The position numbers and the translations under genes are program-made. The notes beneath the pieces were generated by a model that was not told the DNA's origin, ran no database searches, and worked only from the letters and a program-made list of their open reading frames with translations. This document shows positions 9,358-16,958 of a stretch of DNA of 64,000 nucleotides, piece after piece; positions within the stretch are counted from its first letter, which is position 1, and the number at the start of each line of letters is the position of its first letter. This DNA is from Labilithrix luteola. GTDB lineage: Bacteria; Myxococcota_A; Polyangia; Polyangiales; Polyangiaceae. The stretch spans positions 2,976,001 through 3,040,000 of the forward strand of contig NZ_CP012333.1 in the NCBI RefSeq assembly GCF_001263205.1, in the 5' to 3' direction.

Positions 9358-10194
9358 CTACTCCTTCGCGAGCTCGGCGACGATGGCCGGCGGCGGAGGA
9401 GGTTCAGCGTCAGCGATGATCCAGTTGTCGCCCCAGAGATGTGCGCCGCCGTCGATGTACCAGGTGACCCCCGTGACGAAGAACGCCGCGTCGGAGGCGA
9501 GATACGCAATGAGCTGCGCGACTTCACCTGCCGTGCCGAGGCGCTTCATCGGCGTGCGCTCGCGACTGAGCTCGAGGAGCTCCGGCGGATACTGGTCCGT
9601 TCCGCTGGTGCGAATGACGCCCGGCGCCACCGCGTTGACCTGCACGTTGTACTGCGCCCATTCGATGGCGAGCGTCTTCGTCATGTTCTCGACGCCCGCG
9701 CGTGCAGCGCCGGTGTGGACCATGCCGGGGAATCCGCGCGCCACGTTGGCGATGACGTTCACGACGCGCCCTCGCTTCGCCGGGATCATGTGCAGGTTCG
9801 CCACGGACTGCGTCATGAAGAAGGTGCCGTTCAGGTTGTTCCGAACGACGGCCTCCCAGCCGCGTGCCGAGACCGTCTCCGCGGTGGTGGGGAACTGACC
9901 GCCTGCGTTGTTGACGAGCACGCTCGCCGTTCCGAGCTTCTCCTTTACCGCCGCGACGAACGCCGTGACTTGCTCCATCTCGCGGATGTCGCAAGCGTCG
10001 GCGAACACCTCGATACCGCGCTTCGCCAGCGTCTCCGCGGCGGCGTCGAGCTTCTCCTTCTTGCGACCGCAGATGGCGATCTTCGCGCCGAGCTCGCCGA
10101 GGGTCGTGGCGGTTGCCAGACCGATGCCACTGCCGCCACCGGTGACGATGGCGACCTGGCCCTGGAAGAGGTCCTTGCGGAAGATCGACGGCAT
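9358..10194 (-). CDS. Short-chain dehydrogenase/reductase, 2,4-dienoyl-CoA / enoyl-CoA reductase-like
   Basis: 278 residues with the classical Rossmann start (TGGGSGIG, residues 18-25) and NNAGG (95-99). The usual active-site Ser and Tyr-x-x-x-Lys are not present: the region reads NVIANVARG then HTGAARAGVENMTK, putting Thr161 and Arg165 in the Tyr/Lys positions. 2,4-dienoyl-CoA reductases and some peroxisomal trans-2-enoyl-CoA reductases share a similar 'H.G.AKAG' segment in which the Tyr is missing, so an acyl-CoA reductase role is the best guess. The gene lies 4 bases downstream of the WbpD-like gene and 5 bases before the TMTC-like gene. Dependence on NADPH is not shown by sequence. Confidence 0.85.
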   Translation of the reverse strand: MPSIFRKDLFQGQVAIVTGGGSGIGLATATTLGELGAKIAICGRKKEKLDAAAETLAKRGIEVFADACDIREMEQVTAFVAAVKEKLGTASVLVNNAGGQFPTTAETVSARGWEAVVRNNLNGTFFMTQSVANLHMIPAKRGRVVNVIANVARGFPGMVHTGAARAGVENMTKTLAIEWAQYNVQVNAVAPGVIRTSGTDQYPPELLELSRERTPMKRLGTAGEVAQLIAYLASDAAFFVTGVTWYIDGGAHLWGDNWIIADAEPPPPPAIVAELAKE

Positions 10195-10198
10195 TCGA

Positions 10199-10798
10199 TC
10201 AGCCGAGGCGAACGACCCCGCCCTCTTTCACGAGGGTGCGGCCGCACGAGCAGGTGCCTTTGCCTTCGGTTCCCTCGCGCGGCTCGAGCTGCACGCGGGT
10301 ACCGCAAGCGCAGACCCAACCCGCGATGCGTGCGGGATTGCCCATGACGAGGGCGTGGTCGGGGACGTCCTTGGTGACCACCGAGCCGGACGCGACCATG
10401 GCCCACTTGCCGATGGTGGTTCCGCACACGATCGTCGAATTGGCGCCGAGCGCCGCGCCCGCCTTCACGAGCGTCGGGGTCACCTTCCAGTCGTGAGCGC
10501 TCTTGAGGCTCATGTCCGGGTTGACCGCGCGCGGGATCTTGTCGTTCGTGAAGCAAACGTGCGGGCCGACGAACACGCCGTCTTCGATGGTCACGCCCAC
10601 GTAGACCGAGACGTTGTTCTGGATCTTGACGTTGTCCCCGATGGTCACGTCGTTGTCGACGTAGACCCCCTTGCCGAAGATACAGCCCTTCCCGATCTTG
10701 GCGTTGTCGCGGACCTGGCAAAAGAGCCAGATTTGAGACCCATCGCCGATCTGGGCGGTCTCGGCAACGTTCGAACTCGGATGGATGCGGACGGCCAT
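10199..10798 (-). CDS. wbpD: WbpD-like left-handed beta-helix N-acetyltransferase with C-terminal Cys cluster
   Basis: About 199 residues of hexapeptide repeats (IGDGSQIW, IGKGCIFG, IGDNVKIQNNVSVY) followed by GAALGANSTIVCGTTIG and NPARIAGWVC. This order and spacing match UDP-2-acetamido-3-amino-2,3-dideoxyglucuronate N-acetyltransferases (WbpD). The last 45 residues add a CACG...CSCG pair that could bind zinc. In the pathway to UDP-ManNAc3NAcA it would acetylate the amine put on by the aminotransferase at 1806-2921, though the genes are 7 kb apart. The ATG at 10798 is chosen; an in-frame ATG five codons earlier is possible. First or second gene of the minus-strand operon. Confidence 0.85.
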   Translation of the reverse strand: MAVRIHPSSNVAETAQIGDGSQIWLFCQVRDNAKIGKGCIFGKGVYVDNDVTIGDNVKIQNNVSVYVGVTIEDGVFVGPHVCFTNDKIPRAVNPDMSLKSAHDWKVTPTLVKAGAALGANSTIVCGTTIGKWAMVASGSVVTKDVPDHALVMGNPARIAGWVCACGTRVQLEPREGTEGKGTCSCGRTLVKEGGVVRLG

Positions 10799-10833
10799 TT
10801 CGGCCGGCAGCATAGTCCCGATTCAGCGGATCG

Positions 10834-11562
10834 TCACGAGCCCGGGCGGTCCGGCAGGCGCGAGGAACGCGTACGCACGGCTTCCCGCGCGAGCTCGTCG
10901 GCCCGTTCGTTCAGCGGGACGCCGGAGTGGCCGGGAACGTAGACGAGACGCCAGCTACGGCGCTGCACGAGCGCTTCTTTGACGGCGGCAACGAGCTCCT
11001 GGTTGGCTTTCGCCTTCCAGCCCTTCGAAAGGACGCCGATGGAGTACTGGCTATCGGTGTGGACGACCGCCTGTGCGGAGGATGGCAGCAGCTCGGCCGC
11101 CCGCAGGATCGCAGTCAGCTCGGCAATGTTGTTGGTGCCAACGCCGAGGTATTCGAAGCCGTCGTGAACCTTGCCATCCGGCGCGACCATGACGATCCCG
11201 AGCCCGGCCGGACCGGGATTGCCCGAGCACGCACCGTCGGCGTAGACCGTCCACGCTCCGGCCGGGACCGCACCAGGCGCCGTGGCGGCAGCAGCGGCCG
11301 CCTCCTTACGCTTGGTGGACCGATCCGCCTTGTCGGCCTTGCCGTTGTCCTTCGAAATCTCGACGCCCGGAACGACGGCATCGTCCCCGAGGAGCGCTTC
11401 ACCTTCGACGCGCTCGAGGTTTCGTTCAGCTGCGCGATAGGCCCTCGAGTCCGTCGGTTTGTAACGGATCTCGACCCGCCCCCCGACACTGTCGAAGGAG
11501 CCGTCGTCTTTCACGCGCGCAAGGACCTTCTGTCCTTTCAAAATGGCTCGCGCCCAGGGCAC
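10834..11562 (-). CDS. rnhA: Ribonuclease HI with an extra N-terminal domain
   Basis: 242 residues. From about residue 102 there is a complete RNase HI domain: YADGACSGNPGPAG (Asp and Gly loop), TNNIAELTAI (Glu), HTDSQYS (Asp) and PGHSGVPLNERADELA (His and Asp). It cleaves RNA in RNA-DNA hybrids. The first 100 residues are not the common viroplasmin-type hybrid-binding domain. They hold a small beta-rich segment (RVEIRYKPTDSRAYR) and a Lys/Ala-rich linker. The GTG at 11562 is favoured because an AGGAG lies seven bases upstream; a TTG two codons earlier lacks spacing. It lies 35 bases upstream of the acetyltransferase gene. Confidence 0.92.
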   Translation of the reverse strand: MPWARAILKGQKVLARVKDDGSFDSVGGRVEIRYKPTDSRAYRAAERNLERVEGEALLGDDAVVPGVEISKDNGKADKADRSTKRKEAAAAAATAPGAVPAGAWTVYADGACSGNPGPAGLGIVMVAPDGKVHDGFEYLGVGTNNIAELTAILRAAELLPSSAQAVVHTDSQYSIGVLSKGWKAKANQELVAAVKEALVQRRSWRLVYVPGHSGVPLNERADELAREAVRTRSSRLPDRPGS

Positions 11563-11744
11563 GCCCAAGCTCCTAAACGATCGAGCCGGCTACCTCAAGG
11601 GCACGACGCTTCCGATTCGCCGTTTCCGTGCCTTCCCACAGCGGTCGAGGTAGGACTGGGGGCATGAAGCGCGGCCGTTCGGCCCATACGTAAATCCACG
11701 TAGGCCCCTCGAGCCCCGGTCTCGTTATACTCGCGCGAAATTCG

Positions 11745-13091
11745 ATGATGCCCCGCCGCCGTACGCTTTCGCTGATCGCCATCCTGTATGGCGTCTCCGG
11801 AGCACTCGGCCTCGTCTACGAGGTGGCCTTCAACAAGTACCTCGGCGGTGTCTTCGGGACGACGGCGTACGCGTCGAGCGCCGTCCTTGTCGCTTTCATG
11901 GGCGGGCTCGCGCTCGGTGCTCACCTCGCCAGCCGCCTCGACGCGCGTATTCGTCGGCCACTCCTGGCGTACGGCATCGCCGAAGCCATCATCGGTGCGT
12001 TCTGCATGCTTGCGCCGTTCGGGTTCACGCTCCTGAACACGGCGCACGGCTGGTGCGCGGCGAGGCATCCGGACGCCCTCACGATGCTCGACGCCGTCCG
12101 GGCGGGCCTGGCCGTCGTCGTCGCGCTCGTTCCGGCAGCCGGCATGGGCGCAACGCTCCCGCTCCTCGCGCGCTTCGTCGCCTCCGAGGATCCGGTCCGC
12201 GGCAAGCGTCTCCTCGCCCGCCTTTACGCGATCAATACGCTGGGCGGCGCCCTCGGCTCGCTCGTCTGCGCCTACGCGATCGTTCCCGGCCTCGGCCTGA
12301 CGTGGACGATGCGCAGTGCGGCCACCTTGAGCCTCGGGATTGGCATCGTGGCGATGCTCCTCGGGCGAGAGCGCGAGATCGAGCTCCCGACCGTCGCGGC
12401 GGACTCCGCCCCAGAAGTCGGATCGGAGAGTGCCGCTTCGCCGTTCTTTCCGATGCGCGAGGCGATCGTGTTGAGCGCGGCGTCCGGCATGCTCGTCTTC
12501 GGCTGCGAGATCGTGTTCGTGCACCTTCTCGGATTGGCGCTCGGCAAGACCGGCTACGCCTTCGGCCTCATGCTGGCCATCTTCCTCGTTTGTCTCAGCT
12601 TCGGAACGCCGGTCGCCACGAAGCTCGCCGATCGCTTCGGGGCAGGCGCGATGGCCATCGGCTTGACGGTTTCGGGGCTCTTGCTGCTCGCCTCGGTCGT
12701 TCTCTGGGAGCGGATGCCCTCGCTTTTCGTGCTGCTCGATCCGGTGTTTGGTTCGTGGGGCGCACGAGAGCTCGTGCGCGCGGTCGTTGCTTTCGCGGCG
12801 CTCGCGTTGCCGGTCGTCTCCATGGGCACGACCTTCCCGCTCGTCCTTCGGGCGGCGCGCAGCGCAACCATCGGGGCGGACGTCGGCAAGCTCACGGTTG
12901 CGAATACGGCCGGATCCATCCTCGGCTCGCTCGCGTTCGGCTTCGGGCTGCTACCCCGACTGGGGCCGGAAACGAGCCTGCTCGCGGTCGCCGTCGTCTA
13001 CGTCGTGCTCGCGGTTTTCGCGAATCGGAAAGGCAGTTCCTCCGCCCGCGCCCGTGATGGTGAGCGGGCGCTCCTGACGAACGGCTTGTGA
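11745..13091 (+). CDS. Polytopic membrane protein related to the spermidine-synthase N-terminal membrane domain
   Basis: 448 residues with about 12 hydrophobic helices. The first (LYGVSGALGLVYEVAFNKYLGGVFGTTAYA) and the helix-loop PAAGMGATLPLLARFV then LYAINTLGGALGS are the signature of the membrane half of fused 'spermidine synthase' proteins. A second copy of the motif occurs at VVSMGTTFPLVLRAA then LTVANTAGSILGS, indicating an internal duplication. The soluble SpeE-like catalytic domain is absent, so polyamine synthesis is unlikely and a transport or scaffold role is more plausible. It is followed within 18 bases by the next membrane gene, forming an operon with the two glycosyltransferase genes. 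Confidence 0.78.
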   Translation: MMPRRRTLSLIAILYGVSGALGLVYEVAFNKYLGGVFGTTAYASSAVLVAFMGGLALGAHLASRLDARIRRPLLAYGIAEAIIGAFCMLAPFGFTLLNTAHGWCAARHPDALTMLDAVRAGLAVVVALVPAAGMGATLPLLARFVASEDPVRGKRLLARLYAINTLGGALGSLVCAYAIVPGLGLTWTMRSAATLSLGIGIVAMLLGREREIELPTVAADSAPEVGSESAASPFFPMREAIVLSAASGMLVFGCEIVFVHLLGLALGKTGYAFGLMLAIFLVCLSFGTPVATKLADRFGAGAMAIGLTVSGLLLLASVVLWERMPSLFVLLDPVFGSWGARELVRAVVAFAALALPVVSMGTTFPLVLRAARSATIGADVGKLTVANTAGSILGSLAFGFGLLPRLGPETSLLAVAVVYVVLAVFANRKGSSSARARDGERALLTNGL

Positions 13092-13109
13092 TAGCCTTCC
13101 GCGCCGTCG

Positions 13110-15113
13110 ATGGCCCTGCTTTTTGCCTTTAGCTTGCTCGCACTCGTCGCCTCGCTCGCAGTGACGAGCGCGGTCACGGGCAATGCATTCCGCAGTCGTT
13201 CCGAGACCGTGATCGCCGCCTCACTCGTGTGGAACGCGCTCATCGTGGCGCCCATCTACATGCTCGGCCTGATGGGGCTGCTGACCCGCCCCGCGCTCGG
13301 CATCGCCTCCGTCGTCCTGTCGCTCGGCCTGCTCGCCATGCACCTGCGGAGCGAGAGCAGGCCCCTCGGAGACGGAACGCACGCCCTCGCCGGAATCGGA
13401 AAGCGCGCCGGCCAGCTCGCCCTCTTGCCGTTCGAAGGTCTGATGAAGACGTGGGAGCGCCGCTCGCTCGCCACGATCGGGGCGCTGGCCGCCCTCCTGC
13501 TCTTCCCTTGGATGGCACTCTCGGCGTACCTCGCCCCGGCGTGGCGCGACTGGGACGCGCTCTGGTACCACGAGCCGCTCACTGGCTTCACGATCCAGAA
13601 CCACGGCTTTGCGCCCGTACCGCTGCCGAGCGGACTGCAAGTCGTCAACGGCGTCCAGCGCCTCTGCGAGATGACGCAGACGTGGTTCGCCATCTGGGGC
13701 GGACGTCGACTGATCGACCTCACGAACGTCGCCTTCATGCCGCTCCTCGCGGCGAGCATGTTCGCGCTCGCTCGTCGCTACACGAAAGACGTCGTGACGG
13801 GCGTGGCCTGGGCGAGCGCCCTCGTTCTCTTCCCGGGCTTCGTGCGCATGCTGCAGAGCACGATGGTGGACCCGCAGGCCTGCGCGCTCCTGCTCGCGGC
13901 CGCGTACTTCGTCACGCATCCCAAGCTCGATCGCACGAACGCCACCTACGCCATCCTCGGCCTCACCCTCGCCGTAGGCGCGAAGATCTGGTCGATCGTC
14001 CCGGTCGGACTCCTCTCACTCGTTCTCCTGTTCCGGCTTCTGGCGCGTCGCAAAGAGAACGGCGGGCTCGCGTCGATCGTGCTCGTCCTCGTTGGCACCG
14101 TATGCCTCATCGGCATGCAGGCCATCACGTACCTGCGCAACTGGCTGAACTTCCAGAATCCGCTCTGGCCGATCATCACCTACAACAACGACGCGCTCGG
14201 CATCCACTGGAAGGGCAACATCGTCACGGTCGATGCGGGTGCATCACGGCTCAACATCGACTTCAACGAGCCGTTCCTCGTCTTCTACAAGAAGATGCTC
14301 GCGGCGCCGTTCACGGCGATGAGCCCCGGCCACACCTGGCAGCTCAACGACTACGGCTTTGGATACGCCTGGGTCGTGTTCCCTGTCGCCGCCGTCGCGA
14401 TTTTGCTCGTCACGGCGCGCTGGCTCTCACGAACGAGCGCACGCGTCTTCAAGCTCGGTGGCGCCAGCACGCCGGACGAGGCCACGTCGAGCGCCATGGT
14501 GCTCGCGGTCGTCGGCGGCGCCTCGCTCTACCTTTCACCGGCCCTCCACATTCCGCGCTACCACGTGGCCGCGGTCGGCATGCTTTGCGCGGTCATCTGC
14601 TGGCTCTCGGGCCGGCAAACCGGCTCACGCCTCGCGATGGGTGTCGCAATCGTTGCGCAACTCAGCTCGATCTGCACGCTCCATTGGGCGCCCAAGAAGG
14701 CCCCGTTCGTCTCGGTCTACGCACCCGAGCACGTGCTCCACTGGCTGAAAACGCCGTATCCGCAGCGTGAAGTGCAAGACGTCGGAACGCACGAGATCCC
14801 GCGGATGATGATCTCGCCCGTCAACCCCGAGACCGGTCTGGCGCGCGAGCGCGAGGTGAAGGCCGGCGACGTGGTCGGCTTCGACAACATCGACTTCGCC
14901 TCGCTGCTCTGGAATAACGCGTACTCGAACAAGGTCGTCTGGCTCTCGTCGAACGATCCTCTCGGCGAAGCCAATCGAATCGGTGCCGTCTGGGTCTACA
15001 CGCGGCCGGGCACTGCACTCGCCAACCAGCTCGGACGTCCAGGCTCGGGTTGGGAGCTCGTCGGCCCGCTCGAGGCCGAAGGGTTCGGCAACGTCTGGCG
15101 TCGCAAGAGGTAA
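13110..15113 (+). CDS. GT-C-fold membrane glycosyltransferase-like protein
   Basis: 667 residues with roughly 12 transmembrane helices and a short C-terminal periplasmic part. The first large loop carries WRDWDALWYHEPLTGF, an Asp-containing loop located as in GT39/GT-C enzymes where the acidic residue is catalytic. Further on, FQNPLWPIITYNND resembles the 'GNP..P' loop of such enzymes. The first three bases after its stop precede the start of the GT2 gene, so the polyprenyl-phosphate sugar made by that GT2 could be its donor. The particular GT family cannot be settled by eye. Codon use is like neighbours. Confidence 0.75.
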   Translation: MALLFAFSLLALVASLAVTSAVTGNAFRSRSETVIAASLVWNALIVAPIYMLGLMGLLTRPALGIASVVLSLGLLAMHLRSESRPLGDGTHALAGIGKRAGQLALLPFEGLMKTWERRSLATIGALAALLLFPWMALSAYLAPAWRDWDALWYHEPLTGFTIQNHGFAPVPLPSGLQVVNGVQRLCEMTQTWFAIWGGRRLIDLTNVAFMPLLAASMFALARRYTKDVVTGVAWASALVLFPGFVRMLQSTMVDPQACALLLAAAYFVTHPKLDRTNATYAILGLTLAVGAKIWSIVPVGLLSLVLLFRLLARRKENGGLASIVLVLVGTVCLIGMQAITYLRNWLNFQNPLWPIITYNNDALGIHWKGNIVTVDAGASRLNIDFNEPFLVFYKKMLAAPFTAMSPGHTWQLNDYGFGYAWVVFPVAAVAILLVTARWLSRTSARVFKLGGASTPDEATSSAMVLAVVGGASLYLSPALHIPRYHVAAVGMLCAVICWLSGRQTGSRLAMGVAIVAQLSSICTLHWAPKKAPFVSVYAPEHVLHWLKTPYPQREVQDVGTHEIPRMMISPVNPETGLAREREVKAGDVVGFDNIDFASLLWNNAYSNKVVWLSSNDPLGEANRIGAVWVYTRPGTALANQLGRPGSGWELVGPLEAEGFGNVWRRKR

Positions 15114-15116
15114 GGC

Positions 15117-15950
15117 ATGCGCATCGCGTTCGTCAGCCCCGCGCTCAACGAAGAGGCACTTCTCCGGCGAACCGTCGAAGGCACGATCCACCTCATGGAT
15201 CGGCTCGTCATCGTCAACGACGGCAGCACGGATCGCACGGGCATCATCGCCGACGAGCTCGCGCGCGAGTACCCCGGCAAGATCCACGTCATCCACCAGG
15301 AGAACCGTGGGATCGGCGGCGCGGTCAAGCACGGCATGCGCTGGTTGCTCGAACACGACGACGTCGATGCGATGGGCGTTCTCGCGTCCGACAATCAGTT
15401 CGAGCCGCAGCTGATCGCGCGATTCCGCGCCATCCTCGAGGAGCTCCCCGAGGTCGACGTCGCGAAGGGCTCGCGCTTCATGCACCCGCAGTCGCTCGAT
15501 CAGATGCCCCGCTTCCGGTACTGGGGAAATCGCGGCGTCTCGTTCGTGCTGCAGATGGCGCTCGGCTACTGGGGCATGAGCGACGTGCTCCACGGCTACT
15601 TCCTCGCGCGCACCCGCTTGATACGCGACATGGACCTCGACGCGGTCGCGGATGGCTACGATCTCGAGAACACGATGATGGCGGAGTTCCGTCGCCTGCG
15701 CGCGACGTTCGCGATCGTTCCCAGCCCTTCGCGCTACGGCGAGGAGGTCTCGAAGATCGTCTACAAGAAGCAGATCCCGCGCACGATCAAGACCGTGACG
15801 GGCTTGGTCGCGCGTCGCATGCTCGCAGGACCGGATCGCCTCGGCATCGTGCTGATGGCACTCTCGGTTCCCACGCTCGGAGCAACGTTGCCGCTCGCGA
15901 TCGTGCGCATGCACCAGACGAGTCCGAAGGTGAAGAAGCTCCGGCAATGA
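15117..15950 (+). CDS. Family 2 glycosyltransferase, polyprenyl-phosphate-sugar synthase-like
   Basis: 277 residues with the GT-A fold: IAFVSPALNEEALL at the N-terminus, VNDGSTDRTG (nucleotide-binding Asp) and LASDNQFEP in place of the metal-binding DxD. The acceptor-side segment includes GSRFMHPQ and GNRGVSFVLQ. These fit DPM1-like enzymes that transfer a sugar from a nucleotide to a polyprenyl phosphate at the inner membrane. Near residue 255 a hydrophobic helix could anchor it. It begins 3 bases after the GT-C gene, so the two are almost certainly translated together and work in one glycan pathway. Sugar unknown. Confidence 0.88.
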   Translation: MRIAFVSPALNEEALLRRTVEGTIHLMDRLVIVNDGSTDRTGIIADELAREYPGKIHVIHQENRGIGGAVKHGMRWLLEHDDVDAMGVLASDNQFEPQLIARFRAILEELPEVDVAKGSRFMHPQSLDQMPRFRYWGNRGVSFVLQMALGYWGMSDVLHGYFLARTRLIRDMDLDAVADGYDLENTMMAEFRRLRATFAIVPSPSRYGEEVSKIVYKKQIPRTIKTVTGLVARRMLAGPDRLGIVLMALSVPTLGATLPLAIVRMHQTSPKVKKLRQ

Positions 15951-16051
15951 CACCGGACTTCCGCCCGTAGAACGTCGCAACGAATCGGCCGCATCCCACG
16001 CGAGGCGCCCGCGTGGCGCCGCTCGAGCTCGACTGCTAGGTTGGCGGCGCC

Positions 16052-16954
16052 ATGCAGTACGCCCGCGTTCGTTTGATTCGCACGGCCGCGCTGCTCGTGA
16101 CGGGCTGCGCCATCGCGGCCGCGTTCATCGGGCGAAGCGCCGAGGCCGAAGCGCCCAAGAAGAAGCTGTCGCACGAGTGGCGCGAGGTGATGGAGAATCA
16201 CTGGCAGATCGTGTCGTCGGGCGAAGCTCCCGAGACCACCGACGCGGCCGAAGGAACACGCGGGGCCTGCACGCCGGGCATGGTCGAAGTGAAGGGCAAG
16301 ATGCGCGTCACCGCCATCGGCGACGAGCTGCAGAAGGCCACGTGCACGAACTGGATCAACCGGGAGTTTCCCGAGCGCTGCGCGTCGTTCTCGAAAGAGC
16401 GATGGCAGGTCGTTCGCGACAAGCTGCCCACGAAGGACATGCACTTCTGCATCGACCGCTTCGAGTTTCCCAATCGCAAAGGCGAATACCCGGTCGTCTA
16501 CGTGAACTGGTTCGAGGCCAATACGGTCTGCAAGAACGTCGGCAAGCGCCTCTGCACGGAGGAGGAATGGACGTTCGCGTGCGAGGGTGAAGAGGCGTCC
16601 CCCTACCCGTACGGTTTCGATCGCGACAAGGACGCGTGCATCACCGATCGGCCTTGGCGCGCCTTCGATCCCAAGGCGTACGGGAACAAGGCTACGCTGG
16701 TCGCCGAGCTCGACAAGCTATGGCAAGGCGTGCCCTCGGGAACGCAGCCGCGCTGCAAGAGCGTCTATGGCGTCTACGACATGACCGGCAACGTCGACGA
16801 GTGGACGCAGTCGTCCGTCTCCGGCCGAAAGTCGATCCTCAAAGGTGGCTACTGGGGCCCCGTGCGAACACGCTGTCGGCCGTCGACGCGCGCACACGGC
16901 GAAGCGCACGTGTTCTACCAGCAGGGCTTGCGCTGCTGCAGCGACGCTCCCTGA
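16052..16954 (+). CDS. Exported FGE-sulfatase-domain (SUMF1-type) protein lacking the catalytic cysteines
   Basis: 300 residues with an N-terminal signal (an AEA cleavage site, or a VTGC lipobox at about residue 19). The domain starts near residue 130 with FCIDRFEFPNRKGEYPVVYV. It continues NWFEANTVCKNVGKRLCTEEEW, DMTGNVDEWT and KGGYWGPVRTRCRPSTRAH, the standard C-type-lectin-like FGE fold. In true formylglycine-generating enzymes two cysteines just before the RxRC segment do the chemistry; here that segment reads GYWGPV, so copper/cysteine oxidase activity is unlikely. Several remaining cysteines may form disulfides. It is convergent with the pseudokinase gene, 4 bases apart. Role probably binding or structural. 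Confidence 0.85.
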   Translation: MQYARVRLIRTAALLVTGCAIAAAFIGRSAEAEAPKKKLSHEWREVMENHWQIVSSGEAPETTDAAEGTRGACTPGMVEVKGKMRVTAIGDELQKATCTNWINREFPERCASFSKERWQVVRDKLPTKDMHFCIDRFEFPNRKGEYPVVYVNWFEANTVCKNVGKRLCTEEEWTFACEGEEASPYPYGFDRDKDACITDRPWRAFDPKAYGNKATLVAELDKLWQGVPSGTQPRCKSVYGVYDMTGNVDEWTQSSVSGRKSILKGGYWGPVRTRCRPSTRAHGEAHVFYQQGLRCCSDAP

Positions 16955-16958
16955 CGGC

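Noticed and set aside
11745..13091. Spermidine synthase
   Set aside because: Only the membrane half of the fused proteins is present; the SpeE catalytic domain is absent.
16052..16954. Sulfatase-activating formylglycine-generating enzyme
   Set aside because: The fold is right but the two catalytic cysteines are missing.
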